The position numbers and the translations under genes are program-made. From assembly GCA_024867545.1 (NCBI GenBank), contig JANFNE010000005.1:248001-312000 (forward strand): a stretch of 64,000 nt of DNA. The letters run 5' to 3'. The DNA comes from Phytopythium helicoides. Lineage: Eukaryota > Oomycota > Peronosporomycetes > Pythiales > Pythiaceae. This document shows, in pieces, positions 1 to 10,862 of the stretch (the stretch's first letter is position 1; each line of letters begins with the position of its first letter). The notes below the pieces were generated by a model that did no database searches, was not told where the DNA came from, and saw nothing but the letters and a program-made list of their open reading frames with translations.

Positions 1-291
1 GCAGTCGCTACCGTCATACCAGGGAGTCGACTGCCAAGTTGCTGGCTCGAGCGGCTGAGGAACGCGCGATCCCCAGCTCCCAGGAAGCTCTGGTCTCATG
101 TAAAAGGTGAGAGCCGCATCCAGCAATGCGCTCACATCGGCTGGGAAGCTCACATCATCGCAAGCCTGGTGCTGTCGGGTCACAAACGCGCGAAGCGAGA
201 CGGGAGCACCATTGGCTCGGACGAGGCGCCGCCACTCGCTCGCAGCAGCCCGCGCCCGCTCCTCAGGCGTCGCTTCCTCGAGGTCCTCCAT
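1..291 (-). CDS. Unrecognised protein, N-terminal part (runs off window)
   Basis: An open frame on the minus strand starts at an ATG at 291-289 and stays open to the left edge, giving the first 97 residues. It begins MEDLEEATPEERARAAASEW and contains RLVRANGAPVSLRAFVTRQH; the visible part ends near WYDGSDC. I see no signal peptide, membrane segment or catalytic motif and do not recognise a family. It lies upstream of and parallel to SEC61 gamma, whose stop is 179 bp away. Real coding is supported by strong GC bias at third positions and by the open frame, but the product cannot be named from this fragment. Confidence 0.45.
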   Translation of the reverse strand, partial: MEDLEEATPEERARAAASEWRRLVRANGAPVSLRAFVTRQHQACDDVSFPADVSALLDAALTFYMRPELPGSWGSRVPQPLEPATWQSTPWYDGSDC

Positions 292-469
292 CGCCAGAGT
301 GCCTGGCGCCTATTTTGGTCTCGGAGGGCACAAATGATACAACGCGGTCAGGTCGGCTCGGGACTCATGATCGTGCGTGTTTGGCTCGTTATCGGAGCGT
401 CCGCCGTCGGAGCGCGTGGCCGGGCGGGCGGTTTATATATCTACGGGGCTAGCGGCCTGGCCGGGTGGC

Positions 470-759
470 TTAGGCGCTGCCGCCGACCAGGATGTTGTTG
501 ATCGGGATGTGCACGAGCTTGACGAAGAAGCCGATGAAGCCCATCATGAGGAAGCCGACCGACGTGGCGCCGGCGATGCGCGCGAACTCTGTGGCAGTCA
601 AAGCAAGGCACGCGCGTCAGTCAGGAGCTCCCGCAGGCCGCCGCTGAGGCGGGCGGCGCACCCTTGCGGTCCGGGCTTGGTGCACTTCTTGACGAGGTGC
701 ACGCTGTTCTTGAAGAACTGCTGCAGCGGCTGGAAGACGAGCGTGTTGGCGTCCGACAT
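470..759 (-). CDS. SEC61G: Protein translocase subunit SEC61 gamma (SSS1), two exons, one apparent frameshift
   Basis: This is the small tail-anchored subunit of the ER Sec61 translocon. Exon 1 (759-662) encodes [20 protein letters not shown], then HLVKKCTKP. After an intron at 661-589, exon 2 (588-470) encodes [13 protein letters not shown], then [20 protein letters not shown], which is the diagnostic Sec61 gamma membrane helix and C-terminus. The expected CTKPDRKEF junction is broken by one extra base near 670-673: CTKP is read in one frame and DRK in the next. Removing one base gives 71 residues, the normal length for the family. Given similar indels in other conserved genes here, an assembly error is more likely than a pseudogene. 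It is divergent from RAD52. Confidence 0.88.
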
Positions 760-1248
760 GGCGGGGCAGGCGGGCTGGCAGGCGAGACAGGCGGCGGCGG
801 GGGGCGAAATGCGGAAATGAGCGCGTCGGGGCGACCGCGCGGCGGGGTGAAAGGGAGCGCGCATAGTTTGTGCCAATCAGAATGGAGTAATTTGTTTTTA
901 TAGCCAATCAGAGAGAGGAGGCAAGCGGCCGCGTGGCACATCCGGACGACGTGGCGACGCAAACGCGAGGGGCTACCATCGCCATTTTTTGCCATATCTT
1001 TTCGAGTGTCTTTCGGTATTAATGTTTGAATATATGTTTATATCTGTTATAAAGTATAGTGTAATGGCTATATATTTGGGGAAAGATATAGATAGGAGGC
1101 TTGTATTGTGTATTCGCGACTCTTCGGCGGAAAGGCATTTCAAACGAGAAGTTGCCGTTGGGCAGGCAGGGGGACCGCGAGATGAAGCGGCGGCTGGACG
1201 GCGAAGCGCTCGAGCTCAAGCGCGAGCCCACGGCAGGACGGCGCAGCC
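760..1248. other. Divergent intergenic region SEC61G / RAD52
   Basis: This 489 bp stretch lies between the two start codons. It holds a minus-strand initiator-like element (807-822), two GCCAATCAGA boxes (CCAAT at 873-877 and 904-908), and an AT-rich segment around 1010-1085. A CATCGCCATTTT stretch near 975-987 could be a RAD52-side start element. I see no convincing gene in it. Confidence 0.6.
807..822 (-). promoter_or_regulatory. Oomycete initiator-like element for SEC61G
   Basis: Read on the minus strand this is GCTCATTTCCGCATTT. It matches the published oomycete initiator consensus GCTCATTYYNCAWTTT at 14 of 16 positions and lies about 48 nt upstream of the SEC61G ATG, a normal distance for this element. 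Function is inferred from the match and position. Confidence 0.6.
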
Positions 1249-2221
1249 ATGGGCGACGAGATGAAGCAGCTGGTGGCGGCGCTGGTGGCCAAGGAGCTGC
1301 TCGCGGGGCTCTCGGCGGGCCGCGCGCGCTTCGGCGCCGTGGCGTTCGGCGACGAGCAGGAGGCGGCGGTCAACGCGTTCCTGCACCAGAAGCTGGGCAA
1401 GGAGAACCTCACGCGGAGACCGGGCCCGGGCGGCAAGCGCCTCACGTACATTGAGAGCTGCAAAGCCATCGAGCTGGCCAACCGCGCGTTTGGCTTCAAC
1501 GGCTGGTCCTGTCACATCATCGAGTGCAAGGAGGAATACGTGCGTGCCAGGAGCGCATGCCGCGTCAGAGAGGATGGGGAGCTCACTGCTGCTGTTTGCT
1601 GAGTACAGAAGGAGAAGCGTGGAGATAGGTGGACCATCGGCTTCAGCTCCGTGGTGCGAATCGAGCTCAAGGACGGCACGAGCCACGAGGATGTGGGGTT
1701 TGGCACCTCGGACGGCCAGCGCGACCTTGGCGCCGCTATCGAGCAAGCCAAGAAAGCCAGTATATCAGACGCACGGAAGCGAGCGCTACGTCTTTTTGGC
1801 GAGTACCTCGGGAACTCCTGCTATGACAGAGAGGTGAGGGGTTTGAAGGCATCGAGATACAAGATTGTGACGCTGATGCCTGATTTTTTTTTCTCCTCCA
1901 GCACATTAAAGAAGTGACATCAGCGCGAGCACCTCCTGGTCCTGCTCCACTGCCTGCTCCTTCGGGGGTCGCTTTGGCTTCCCCTGCAAATATGGTCGGC
2001 CAAGGACAGGCAGCAACAGCTCAAGTACAGCCGCAGCCGCAGGTACTGCCGCAGCTTCATCCGCAACAGCAGCAACAACAACAGCAGAAACAACAACAGC
2101 AACAACAGCAGCATATTCCCCTCCAACAGCCATCATTACAAAACCATCAGCAGCGACCCCCGCAGTTTGCACCCCAACAGCAATCATCAAACCCAACACA
2201 GCAATTGCAACGCCCCCAACT

Positions 2222-2262
<41 letters not shown>

Positions 2263-2786
2263 CTGGTCAGCACCAAGTTCCGCAATCATCTGCTTCCTCC
2301 ACAGGTGCAGTTGGCTCTTACGCGTCATCGTCTCATCCTGTGGCCACGGTGGGTGTGTCGACAAACAATCAAATATCGTCGGTAGTCAACGCACCCTCTG
2401 TAGCGTCTCGAATCTCAGCCATGAATACTCAGCAGCAGCGCCAACAAGTAGTTCACTACCAAGCCCAGTTGACGCGGGGAAGCAATGCTTCTTCCACCAC
2501 GGCCCATCAACAATTGAATTCTCCTGCGCGACCAACCGGGCAGCAGCTTCCACCACGCCAGCCACTACGCCCATTCAATAACCCACCCCTTCAAACACGG
2601 CTCACCAGTAGTACGGTTGAGATGTCCCCGTTCAAGCTCGAAAACCTTGGCCGCCCTCGTGAGCCAGCTCCAACGACTGGCAATGGAGCCGCTGCGTACG
2701 AAGTGGAGGATCTCAGCTATTCTCAATTCGACTTTGATCCAGATAATGGCTCTGGAAATCCGGATGCAAAGCGCATGCGAACTTAA
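1249..2786 (+). CDS. RAD52: RAD52 homologous-recombination protein with Q-rich C-terminus
   Basis: RAD52 anneals single-stranded DNA and loads or assists RAD51 at double-strand breaks in the nucleus. Three exons, 1249-1539, 1609-1833 and 1902-2786, join in frame to give 466 residues. Residues about 30-175 carry the RAD52 N-terminal domain: KRLTYIESCKAIELANRAFG, FNGWSCHIIECKEEY, VVRIELKDGTSHEDVGFGTS and ARKRALRLFGEYLGNSC, each matching the annealing core. The rest is low-complexity, rich in Gln, Pro and Ser, with a 13-CAG run, and ends in a short conserved-looking acidic segment (EVEDLSYSQFDFDPD). The ATG at 1249 gives the expected start of the annealing domain. Exon 1 is much more GC-rich than exon 3. 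The spliced frame is intact. Confidence 0.93.
2223..2261 (+). repeat. CAG trinucleotide repeat (13 units) encoding polyglutamine
   Basis: Thirteen uninterrupted CAG codons lie in RAD52 exon 3. They are flanked by longer impure CAG/CAA tracts from about 2060 to 2115. Such pure runs are prone to length change between strains. Confidence 0.95.
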
Positions 2787-2898
2787 TTCGTGGTGACACC
2801 ATCGCTTTATTAGAAAGATCACTCAAGATAATGATATTTGCGTGGATCCACCTCATTTCCAACTATTCGTTCGCAAGCTCGATTACTCTAGACTGTCG

Positions 2899-5842
2899 CT
2901 ACGGGACGATGCCGTTGGTGAGCTTCTGGAACTGGTCGTATCGCTTCGTCCACTTGTTTCGGTAGCTGAGTTGCACCATCTTGACGATGGCTTTGACCGT
3001 TTCTTCTGGCGAGTGGTTTGGCAGGAATCGTTCGCGGAGTTTGTGCAGCTCTCGCATGACATCCCGACCCTTAAAACATGGAAACGTCGAATTCTGCATC
3101 ATAATCTCTACAAGTGTCGAAATCTGATCGGCGTGACGCTGAGCAGCAAGCATTCCAAGCGCCAGCAAACGCACAAACTCGCCAAAGAGAGGGGATCCAA
3201 CGCCTCCGAGCACTTCCACCATCTCTTTTGTAAGTTTGAATGGTGCTGTTTCGAAGCTCCAGGCCCCTCCCGGTGCGATGCCAAGCATGAAGCCAAAGTC
3301 AATGTGCACAATATGCCCTTGTGTGTCGAGAAGCATGTTGCCGTTGTGCCGGTCCTTGATCTGCAGCAGATAGCAAACGAGAGAGTACGCAACAAGGCTG
3401 TGGAGAAAGTTTCGCTGCGCGGTCTTGAAAGCTGGCGAATGTACGTCACCATGCCCGTAAGTTTTCTCAAAGTGCTTGCGTAGGCCCTCGTACTCTTTAT
3501 GCTTTTTCAGCGCGTCGAACGATTGTGCGTCGGTGATAGTTTCCAAAAGTCCACTCGAGCGTCCGGTAGATACAATGCTGTAGGGGCGTAGCCACAACGG
3601 CAACTGACTAGCACCGAAAATCTGCTGAAACTTGGAGATCAGCTGCATAGCAAACACTTCCTGACGAATATCATCGTTGCTCTTTGAAATCTACTCACCA
3701 CGAATGTCAGGAGTGAAAACATGTTTAAAGTTTGTTGGAAAGTGCACTTACCAATGAAATGACATTCCACCCAGGCTGAGATCCGTATGGCGATGCTGCC
3801 CGGATACGCTCCTATCCAGAACAGACCGTGTCAGTCTCTTCCATTCAACTCTCTCACATTTATCAGATGCCAACCTTCTTTTGTGCCCAACTCTCACCGA
3901 AGACCCCGCTCTCTGCGAGTAACTTCGATAGGCCGCCATCGTACGCTGCCTTGGATTGGCGCCTAACAATGTGGCATGGATCGGCATGTGTCCCAGCTGC
4001 AACGGGTGAGCGAGCACCGACAGCTGCTGAAAAAATTAGAGATCCGTGCTTAACGTCTTCAGTTGATCCGGCTTCATCTGCTGTCGCTGTCCAACTTCGT
4101 TCGAGGTCTTTTACTGATGCTTCAAAAACCTCATCCAGTGGGCTAACAGAAGAAGATTTTGAATCTCTTTCAGTCATTGATGACCCAATCGTAGAGCTGT
4201 CAGTTTGAGACACTACTGAGCTTTCTGCGGACAACGAGCTGTCGTCAATGTTAAGTATCTTACCGGCAACTGTAAATTTTTTAATAATGTTGGAGACCAG
4301 TGATTCTTCATCCAACTCTACTGCAGATGCAGTCGCGCCACCAATTGATCCCGCAGAGTTAGTGCTGTTGGCGCGTGCAGAAGAAAATAAAGAGGATTCA
4401 TTGGCGCGCGATGCCATGGCTGACATGCTTGCGATCCGTGGCGGTGGTTGCACACGAGTGGTTCTAGTGTCTTCGATCACCTCAAAGCATAGCAGGCATG
4501 GTGCTCGACTGTGCGTAGAAAACACGGTTCCTTCATCTGGTAGTACACGAGCAATCCGCGCAAATGGGTCAGACACTTTTCCAAGAGGGATGTACGCCAT
4601 GTCCGGGATTTTCAACTCTCGTAAAGCATCAGGAAGATGCTTCTTGCGTTCACTCGGAGGCTCGATGGCCCGCATCCGCTCTGAAATATCTGTCAGTACT
4701 TTGACAAAGTCGCGCTGCTCGTGAAAATAACGGTATCTCTTCTTGCGCTCGTTTTCAATCCAGCGGAGTAGTTGTACGCGCTGATCCCGTTCACCTTGAG
4801 CGCTTGGCACCGGAGGTGGCAAGCTATGTCCGGCTTTTTCAGCCGATATAGGTAATGGGACTCGCAGCTCGTTAGAAGTATCCTCACTCTGGTCAAGGAT
4901 GGACTTAATGCCCGGTATCTTTGCGAGTAGGTTTTTAATGCTATTTTCGCTTGCTGTGTTCGAGATTTCCAAGTGTTGGTTGACGACCTTAGCCTCAATT
5001 GACATTAGAAGTTGTGCACAAAGGTTGTACGTCTTGGGCTCGTGATCTTGAATCTTTGCCTCAAGTAGCCAGAATAGCTGGAGGGCCAGGTGGATCGAAT
5101 TGCCAAGATGCTCGACGTACGACTTGGCACGACATATCGATAGGAGCAATGCTACGAGAGTGTCAGTCTTCACGACATCGGCGTTCAGAAGTAGGTGCAT
5201 GATTTGAGGGATGTAAAATTCCACGTCATCCACGTTTGTTTCAACGTACGCTTCGAGTCGTTCAATCACGAGTTCAATCATCAAGGCATTATTACGATAT
5301 TTGTGCAGCAATGAGATAGCCAAGTGAGCGTCAAACGGACACTTGTCGTCGTCAAGCATTGATAGACAAAGCGCGCGTTCACTCGCGGCCGATGCAAGGT
5401 TTAGCGTTGAAAGTGCGTGGAGCCATCGCAGCTTCTCAGTTGGTGTATCGGCCTCTGCTACAACGATCTTGGACTTCTGTGTACTTATTACCAACGCCCT
5501 CTCGACGTGCTTTGGTTTCGTGGTACGACCGAGCAGTGTCACTCGCATCACTGGATCCAGCGAAAGTGCTTCTTTTGCAGCCACAACGACGATCTGCTTC
5601 CTCGCTCCAACAGATGGGTTTGCTGAGTGCTTTTGTGCTTCTTCCTTGGTCGAGTACATAAAGAGGTTTCGTCCTCGCAATACGCAGTATCGTCGGTGGC
5701 GCAAGTGCTTTCGGAAAAGCAAGAAACCCTCGATATGAACCTTCTCATCGTGCGCTTCTTGAGGCAAGCTGGTGGAGTTGACCGATACAGTAGGAGCAGA
5801 CCCTGACTGGCAAACTGCCCCAGTTGTAGACGTGGCAGCCAT
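2899..5842 (-). CDS. Phosphatidylinositol 4-kinase, type III beta-like, with N-terminal PH domain
   Basis: It would phosphorylate phosphatidylinositol to PI4P at Golgi or endosomal membranes. Exons 5842-3875, 3811-3752 and 3690-2899 join in phase to 939 residues. After about 35 residues comes a PH-like domain (HIEGFLLFRKHLRHRRYCVL, about 35-150). A helical lipid-kinase-unique region follows (SLLHKYRNNALMIELVIERL). After a long Ser-rich linker the kinase core begins at ERIRAASPYG, with VKSNDDIRQE-type sequence, the catalytic loop KDRHNGNMLL (near residue 789) and the HIDFGFML activation segment (near 805). Core order and length fit PI4KB/Pik1 (human 816). The leading PH domain is unlike animal PI4KB. 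An ATG further upstream exists in an unlikely leader; I chose 5842 (MAATSTTG). It is tail-to-tail with RAD52. Confidence 0.9.
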
Positions 5843-6162
5843 CGCGAGCGCCTTTGCTCGAGCTGATTTGCACCACCTCGAGGTGGCAAATTGGCAAGTA
5901 CAGGAAAATTCTAACAGCAATCCAGCCTGAAATGCGGTGCAGCGCACACATTTAGCGTTCGGTTTTTCAAATCCCAAGCTGCATCTAAAATAGATAGCGC
6001 TGAACTGATGCCAGTGAATGCAAACATTCAAGAACAACGACCAACTTGTTATGACAGGCATATTGGGGTTCGCTCTCCTTTGAGGTGCAAAACCCCTTGA
6101 TCACCTAACGATATTTACAAACATACAGGTACACTCGCACTCGTTGTCGTCTTGACGAGAGT
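5843..6162. other. Spacer between PI4K and RalGAP beta
   Basis: This 320 bp stretch holds the PI4K promoter side and the 3' end of the RalGAP beta gene, both on the minus strand. I see no gene or repeat in it. Confidence 0.5.
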
Positions 6163-9100
6163 CTAGTTTCCTGAAAAGCCGGCAAACAGGTCACCGTAAA
6201 ACTCACCAGGGAGCTTTGGTCGCATGTAGTTCTCTACAAACGTCGAAATCATGTTTCCTCGCTTCGCCTCGGCACCAAGTGGAGAGGACGAAATGGCTCC
6301 AATGTCGTGTTGGTACCGGTGGAACGCGCGAGATAGCATTGCTGCATTGACGGCAGTCTGACGCACCAGTGGAGCCAGCCATGCACCATTCACAACCATT
6401 CCATCAAGAAGAGGGCCAAGGACGCGGGCGGTGAAAATCTCTCCCTCGTCCATGTAAGTGTCCTCTTCGTTGGTGATCGCGTCGCGCTGGTTGAAAAGAG
6501 GGGATGTCTCGTAGCAAACTCGGACGCAATAGAGATCATTGCCGAGCGGGTCAATAATAAGAACAACGCCCGACGTTGGCATCGGAAGCTTGAATGCGGT
6601 CTCCCACAACACACTTCCAGGGCGGTACGTCTGTTGCGACTCATTCCATACAATCAGCACGTTCGTGCGCTCCAGGAGTGGCATCGATTCCGGATCTGGG
6701 TCATCAACCTCCAGCGGCATCGTCGGAACGTAAAAGCATGCTTCATAGCTGTAGTGAGAATGGTACAGCATTCGTCCGTTGACCAAATCTGGATCCACGC
6801 TACCCGCGAATCCTGTGTGATTCGCCTGGTCAATTTGGTCTCCCATCGATGCCAGGAACAGCTCGTAGTCCTTGGAAAGCTCAATAGCACCAGAACGAAC
6901 GTCCACCGTGTCGACGATATGGATCTTGTCGTATCCACCCAGCGATGGTCGGCTAATCACGTACGCAACTGCCATCTCGAAAGTCTCGCGGTCAGCAAGT
7001 TTGTCAATGGCTTCCAGATCTCTTGCAAACGATGAGGACGAGGCGTCCATTGCAAATACAGAGCCCCAGTTACGAACGGACAAGAAGCCGACTTCGCTCA
7101 TCATACGCCGAGAAACCTCCCATTTCTCAAGGGTTTCGTCCTTTCGAGGCGGTTTTGGCTCTGCGCAACGCGCTGCAGTCATCTGAGCTGATCGGTACGA
7201 GAGATTGTCTTCCTTAGTCTGCAATGTCAGCAGTTGAGTGAAGACCGCGTCTTGCGTAGTACGCATTTCATCGCGCCCGGCAGCTTGAGCCTTTCGCTCG
7301 GCCATCGAGCTTACACCGGTGTTACCCTCGTTTGGCAGAACCTTGGACAGATCAGCATCAAGGCCCGCGCTTGAAGGGTTTGAAGACTTCCAACTCATCA
7401 TTGGTGCCTTTCCTTGAGTGTCTCGGATAGCACTCAGCAGTGGATCAGCTACTCGCGGTTCCTCTTCCATCTCGCCCTCGTCAACTTCAAAGTCGCTAGT
7501 TTCTGTGTTGAAGTCAGAGTCATCGTCGTCGACAATCTCCTGAAAGTTTTCAAATTCGGTCAAGGTCTTGGGGCGCGGCCCATCGCGGTATCGAGGCTTG
7601 GATCTCCACACATAACGACCAGTCGAGTCGCGCATCACTACGATAGTCTCCGCGCCGCCATCAGTGTCATCCGGCTTTTCAATGACCGTCAGGACGGAGT
7701 TTTTGTTCACAGAGAAGAAGCGGCAGTACTGGTGAATGTTATCGGACAAATCGTATCCACAGAACTGAGAAAGGATTGTCTGAAGGCGGCAATAGACAAA
7801 GAGTTAGGCGAGTCGCTCAATGCAAGCAAATACAGACATCAAAACTTACCCGCTCAGTGAGGGGAGAAGAATGCGCTAGCGCTCCAGAATTGCTTGTCTG
7901 GGCAATGTGGTGCTTCATCAGCATGTTCACCAACTTCTGAGCTGCCTGACGGACAGCAAACGCTGTGTTCTTCGATGCAAACGATTGAATTCGCTCATTG
8001 CCGTCCACGACGGTGGTAATGATCTTGCCGATCACTTGCTGCTTTACCGAGTAATAGAGGTGCCGCCACAATCCACTCAATGATGCATTGGTATGCAGAA
8101 GCCATGAGCCCATCTAGGTAGAATGGAACACGACTTGAGCGCAAAATCGGGGCGCTGTTGGTAATGAAGTCGCAGCACGCGTTCACCAAATGCACAACAG
8201 AGTTAGTGTGGTGGAAAAACAATTCATCGCACACAAGCGATAAGTGGCGGAGGCAGTCAAACGCGGTAAAGATGACTGGCGCTTTATACTTGGACGATTT
8301 GCTAATAACCGAGCAAATCATGAGGATCGTGAACGGCACCTGCGAGTTGCGGCTGGAAGAGAGCCCGTTCGTCCAAAACGCAGCCTCCTGCTGGATGGCA
8401 ACTGTCAGGATCCACATTATCATTTGCTGATTGGTTGGATCTCCCTCCGTCTTCATCGCGTTCATGAGCATCGAAATCACGTTTGAACTCGTGTACTTGG
8501 GCAGGCTCGCGTACAAACCAGGGATATCTGCCATTGCAGGTGCCACTGTCTCACTTTCTGCTTCAACGATCAAATTGCGCTGTGCAAAGTCGAACAGTTA
8601 GTTCTTAAACCTGGCAAATATCGAAATACACTGAAGGAACTTACAGGAATATGCGCGTGCAGAGTAAGCAGAGAGCTCGATGCCTCAATACAAGCACGGC
8701 GCAGCAAAACGATCGGAATCCCGCCAATCGAATGTGCATCCTGGGAGAAGAAAGGATCACCGCCTCGCCGAGATACATCTGATCTCGACGTTGGTGAGTC
8801 TTTTCGCTGCTCCGAAACACTATAGACAATTCGCACGAATCAGTCCAATTATGAGGTACGCAGGGGCAAATCAGAAAGCCCGCGTACCGGAACATTCGCT
8901 CAATCGCCTTGTGGAATGGTCCAGTCATGACTCCTGCGCCTCGAAGTGTGTGATTGCCATAGAGCGAAAAGATCTTGGACCAGTTGAAGATAGCCGACGC
9001 AGCAATTCGTTCGTCGTCATCTAACAAAGCGTTCTGGAGTGCCATCAAACTTCGAATACCATACGCCCAGTTGATGCGCTTTGCACGACCAGTTGAGAAG

Positions 9101-10621
9101 TGGCACAACAGTTTGCCAAGGCATCGCAAGGCTTCACTTCGCCCGGCAGCAAATCGCGGCTTACGAGTCAAACAAGCATCGAATAGCCACGGCCCCACAA
9201 GGCGAAGAATTGTGTTTACATCGGGAGGTGCTCGAGATTGCACCGCTGTCGTAGACTTGTCTCCCTTAATGATAACATCACGCAAGTCGCGGTCATACTC
9301 ATCGCCGTTGGTGACTGCCTGGAAAATAGAACCATCACGAGACGGGTCCGAATTCAAAGCGCCGAGAACCTGCTCCCATTTCACTCGAGGCATTTGCTCG
9401 ACGCGTGAGAATTCATCGGCGAGCCGACTAATTCCTTTCTGAATTACACAGAGGGGGACAGCACAATGTTGTTACATCTACGAGGGTGGTTATCCAGGAA
9501 GGAGTGCTTGTGACTTACAATCGCCGCGAGGTAAACGTCCGCATCGAAAATCGCAGATGGATGACCGATAACGCGCAGCATGCGGTACCACGCGTAGGCG
9601 ATCTGCGGGCTTTCCAGTCTAAAAAGGAATAAATATCAACGGGAAACAAACTGTTAGAAAGGTGGTTGGCGTTCGTCACAAGTAACACCACAACGTACTC
9701 AAACGTGGACTGGAGTCGGTTATCTGCCCAGACGATCTCAACATCCTTACTAGGATCCGAGCCGTTGATTTGGCGCATCATGCTCTTTGTCAACGCAAGC
9801 GTCACTGAGTTCCACTGTTCAATGACCATGGTACGGTGAATCCATCTCCGGCAGAATTTCTGCAGCAATCCCCAGAGCTCTCCGCGCGGCCCGCAGTGTT
9901 GCAGCGAGCGCAAATACACTTCAAAGAGGATCCGCACTGCCTGGCCGCACAATTGGCTGCCTAGGACGTTTCGCAGGTTGTGAAGCACGGCGTCCGCAGC
10001 ACCGAGCAGCAGCCGGATGAGTCGGTCCCACGTCTGCGGCGCGAGTTGTGCGCCCCTCCGCTTGGACAGGGCGTCGAACGTGTCTAGAACTTTGGCACAC
10101 AGAGACACCTGCTTGGCAACGTTGGTGTCGCTCACGGATACGGATCCATTCGATGCGCCTCCTGCCGCCGTGCGCTCCTCGAAAAGCAGCGTCATCTGGC
10201 CCAGCAGGTCCTGGATGAAGGCCTGCTCCATCTTCTGCATGCACGCGGGTCGCAAGTCCTTGCCGGCCTTGTCATCTAGTCCGAGCCACTTGTCGTAGAT
10301 GCGCAGCGATCCTAGGATGACGTCGGCGTCGTCCATGGGCAGCGCGAACGCGTGGCCAAGCACCTCCATAGGCCCAGCGCACGTGGTGCGCGGACGGCAG
10401 GACATCAGCCAGGTCGACGCCGTCGGGGCTGAGGAAGCCCCACGACCATGGCGCACATGCCTCGCTGGCATTTCTCCGAGAATTTCTGTCGCGGGATCGC
10501 ACACTCCGCTCAGTCCCAGCGCCTCCGCCGCGCCGCCGACGCCCTGCGAACGCACCTTGAGCACGTGCGAGTCCTCCTGCCCAGGCACGAGCTCGCACTT
10601 GGTCACCCACTGCAGGAACAT
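6163..10621 (-). CDS. RalGAP beta-like Rap/Ral GTPase-activating protein subunit
   Basis: In animals RALGAPB partners a catalytic alpha subunit to inactivate Ral-type GTPases. I assembled six exons: 10621-9699, 9618-9519, 9438-8888, 8819-8645, 8579-7850 and 7764-6163, about 1,360 residues (human RALGAPB 1,494). The N-terminus tracks RALGAPB (MFLQWVTKCELV; MEVLGHAFALP), with APQTWDRLIRLLLGAADAVL and QIAYAWYRMLRV in the middle. The C-terminal third is the Rap-GAP fold (NWGSVFAMDASSSSFARDLE, GGYDKIHIVDTV). Exon 5 is 730 nt, one base too long, and needs one base removed near 8061-8067 to keep frame. Exon 1 appears to hold two compensating indels near 10370 and 10440. An acidic linker lies around 7480-7560. 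The gene is divergent from the nucleoside transporter, 241 bp apart. Confidence 0.85.
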
Positions 10622-10862
10622 GGCGCTCCGCCGCCTGCAGGCCTCGCCTCGCCCCCGCGGTGGCCTTTCTCGTAGTGTCGTCGCTCCCCCGCTTGCACCT
10701 GCTCCCGATTTTCGGCCTATCGCATGGATTAAAGAACCCCATTGGACAGAATACACGATTCAAACGCGGCCGATTGGGCGAAATGAGAATGGGAGTGGTG
10801 TGTCCCACGCCACGTACGTAGCCATCCAAACGGGATCCGACGTCAGACCAGGAGCTACGACC

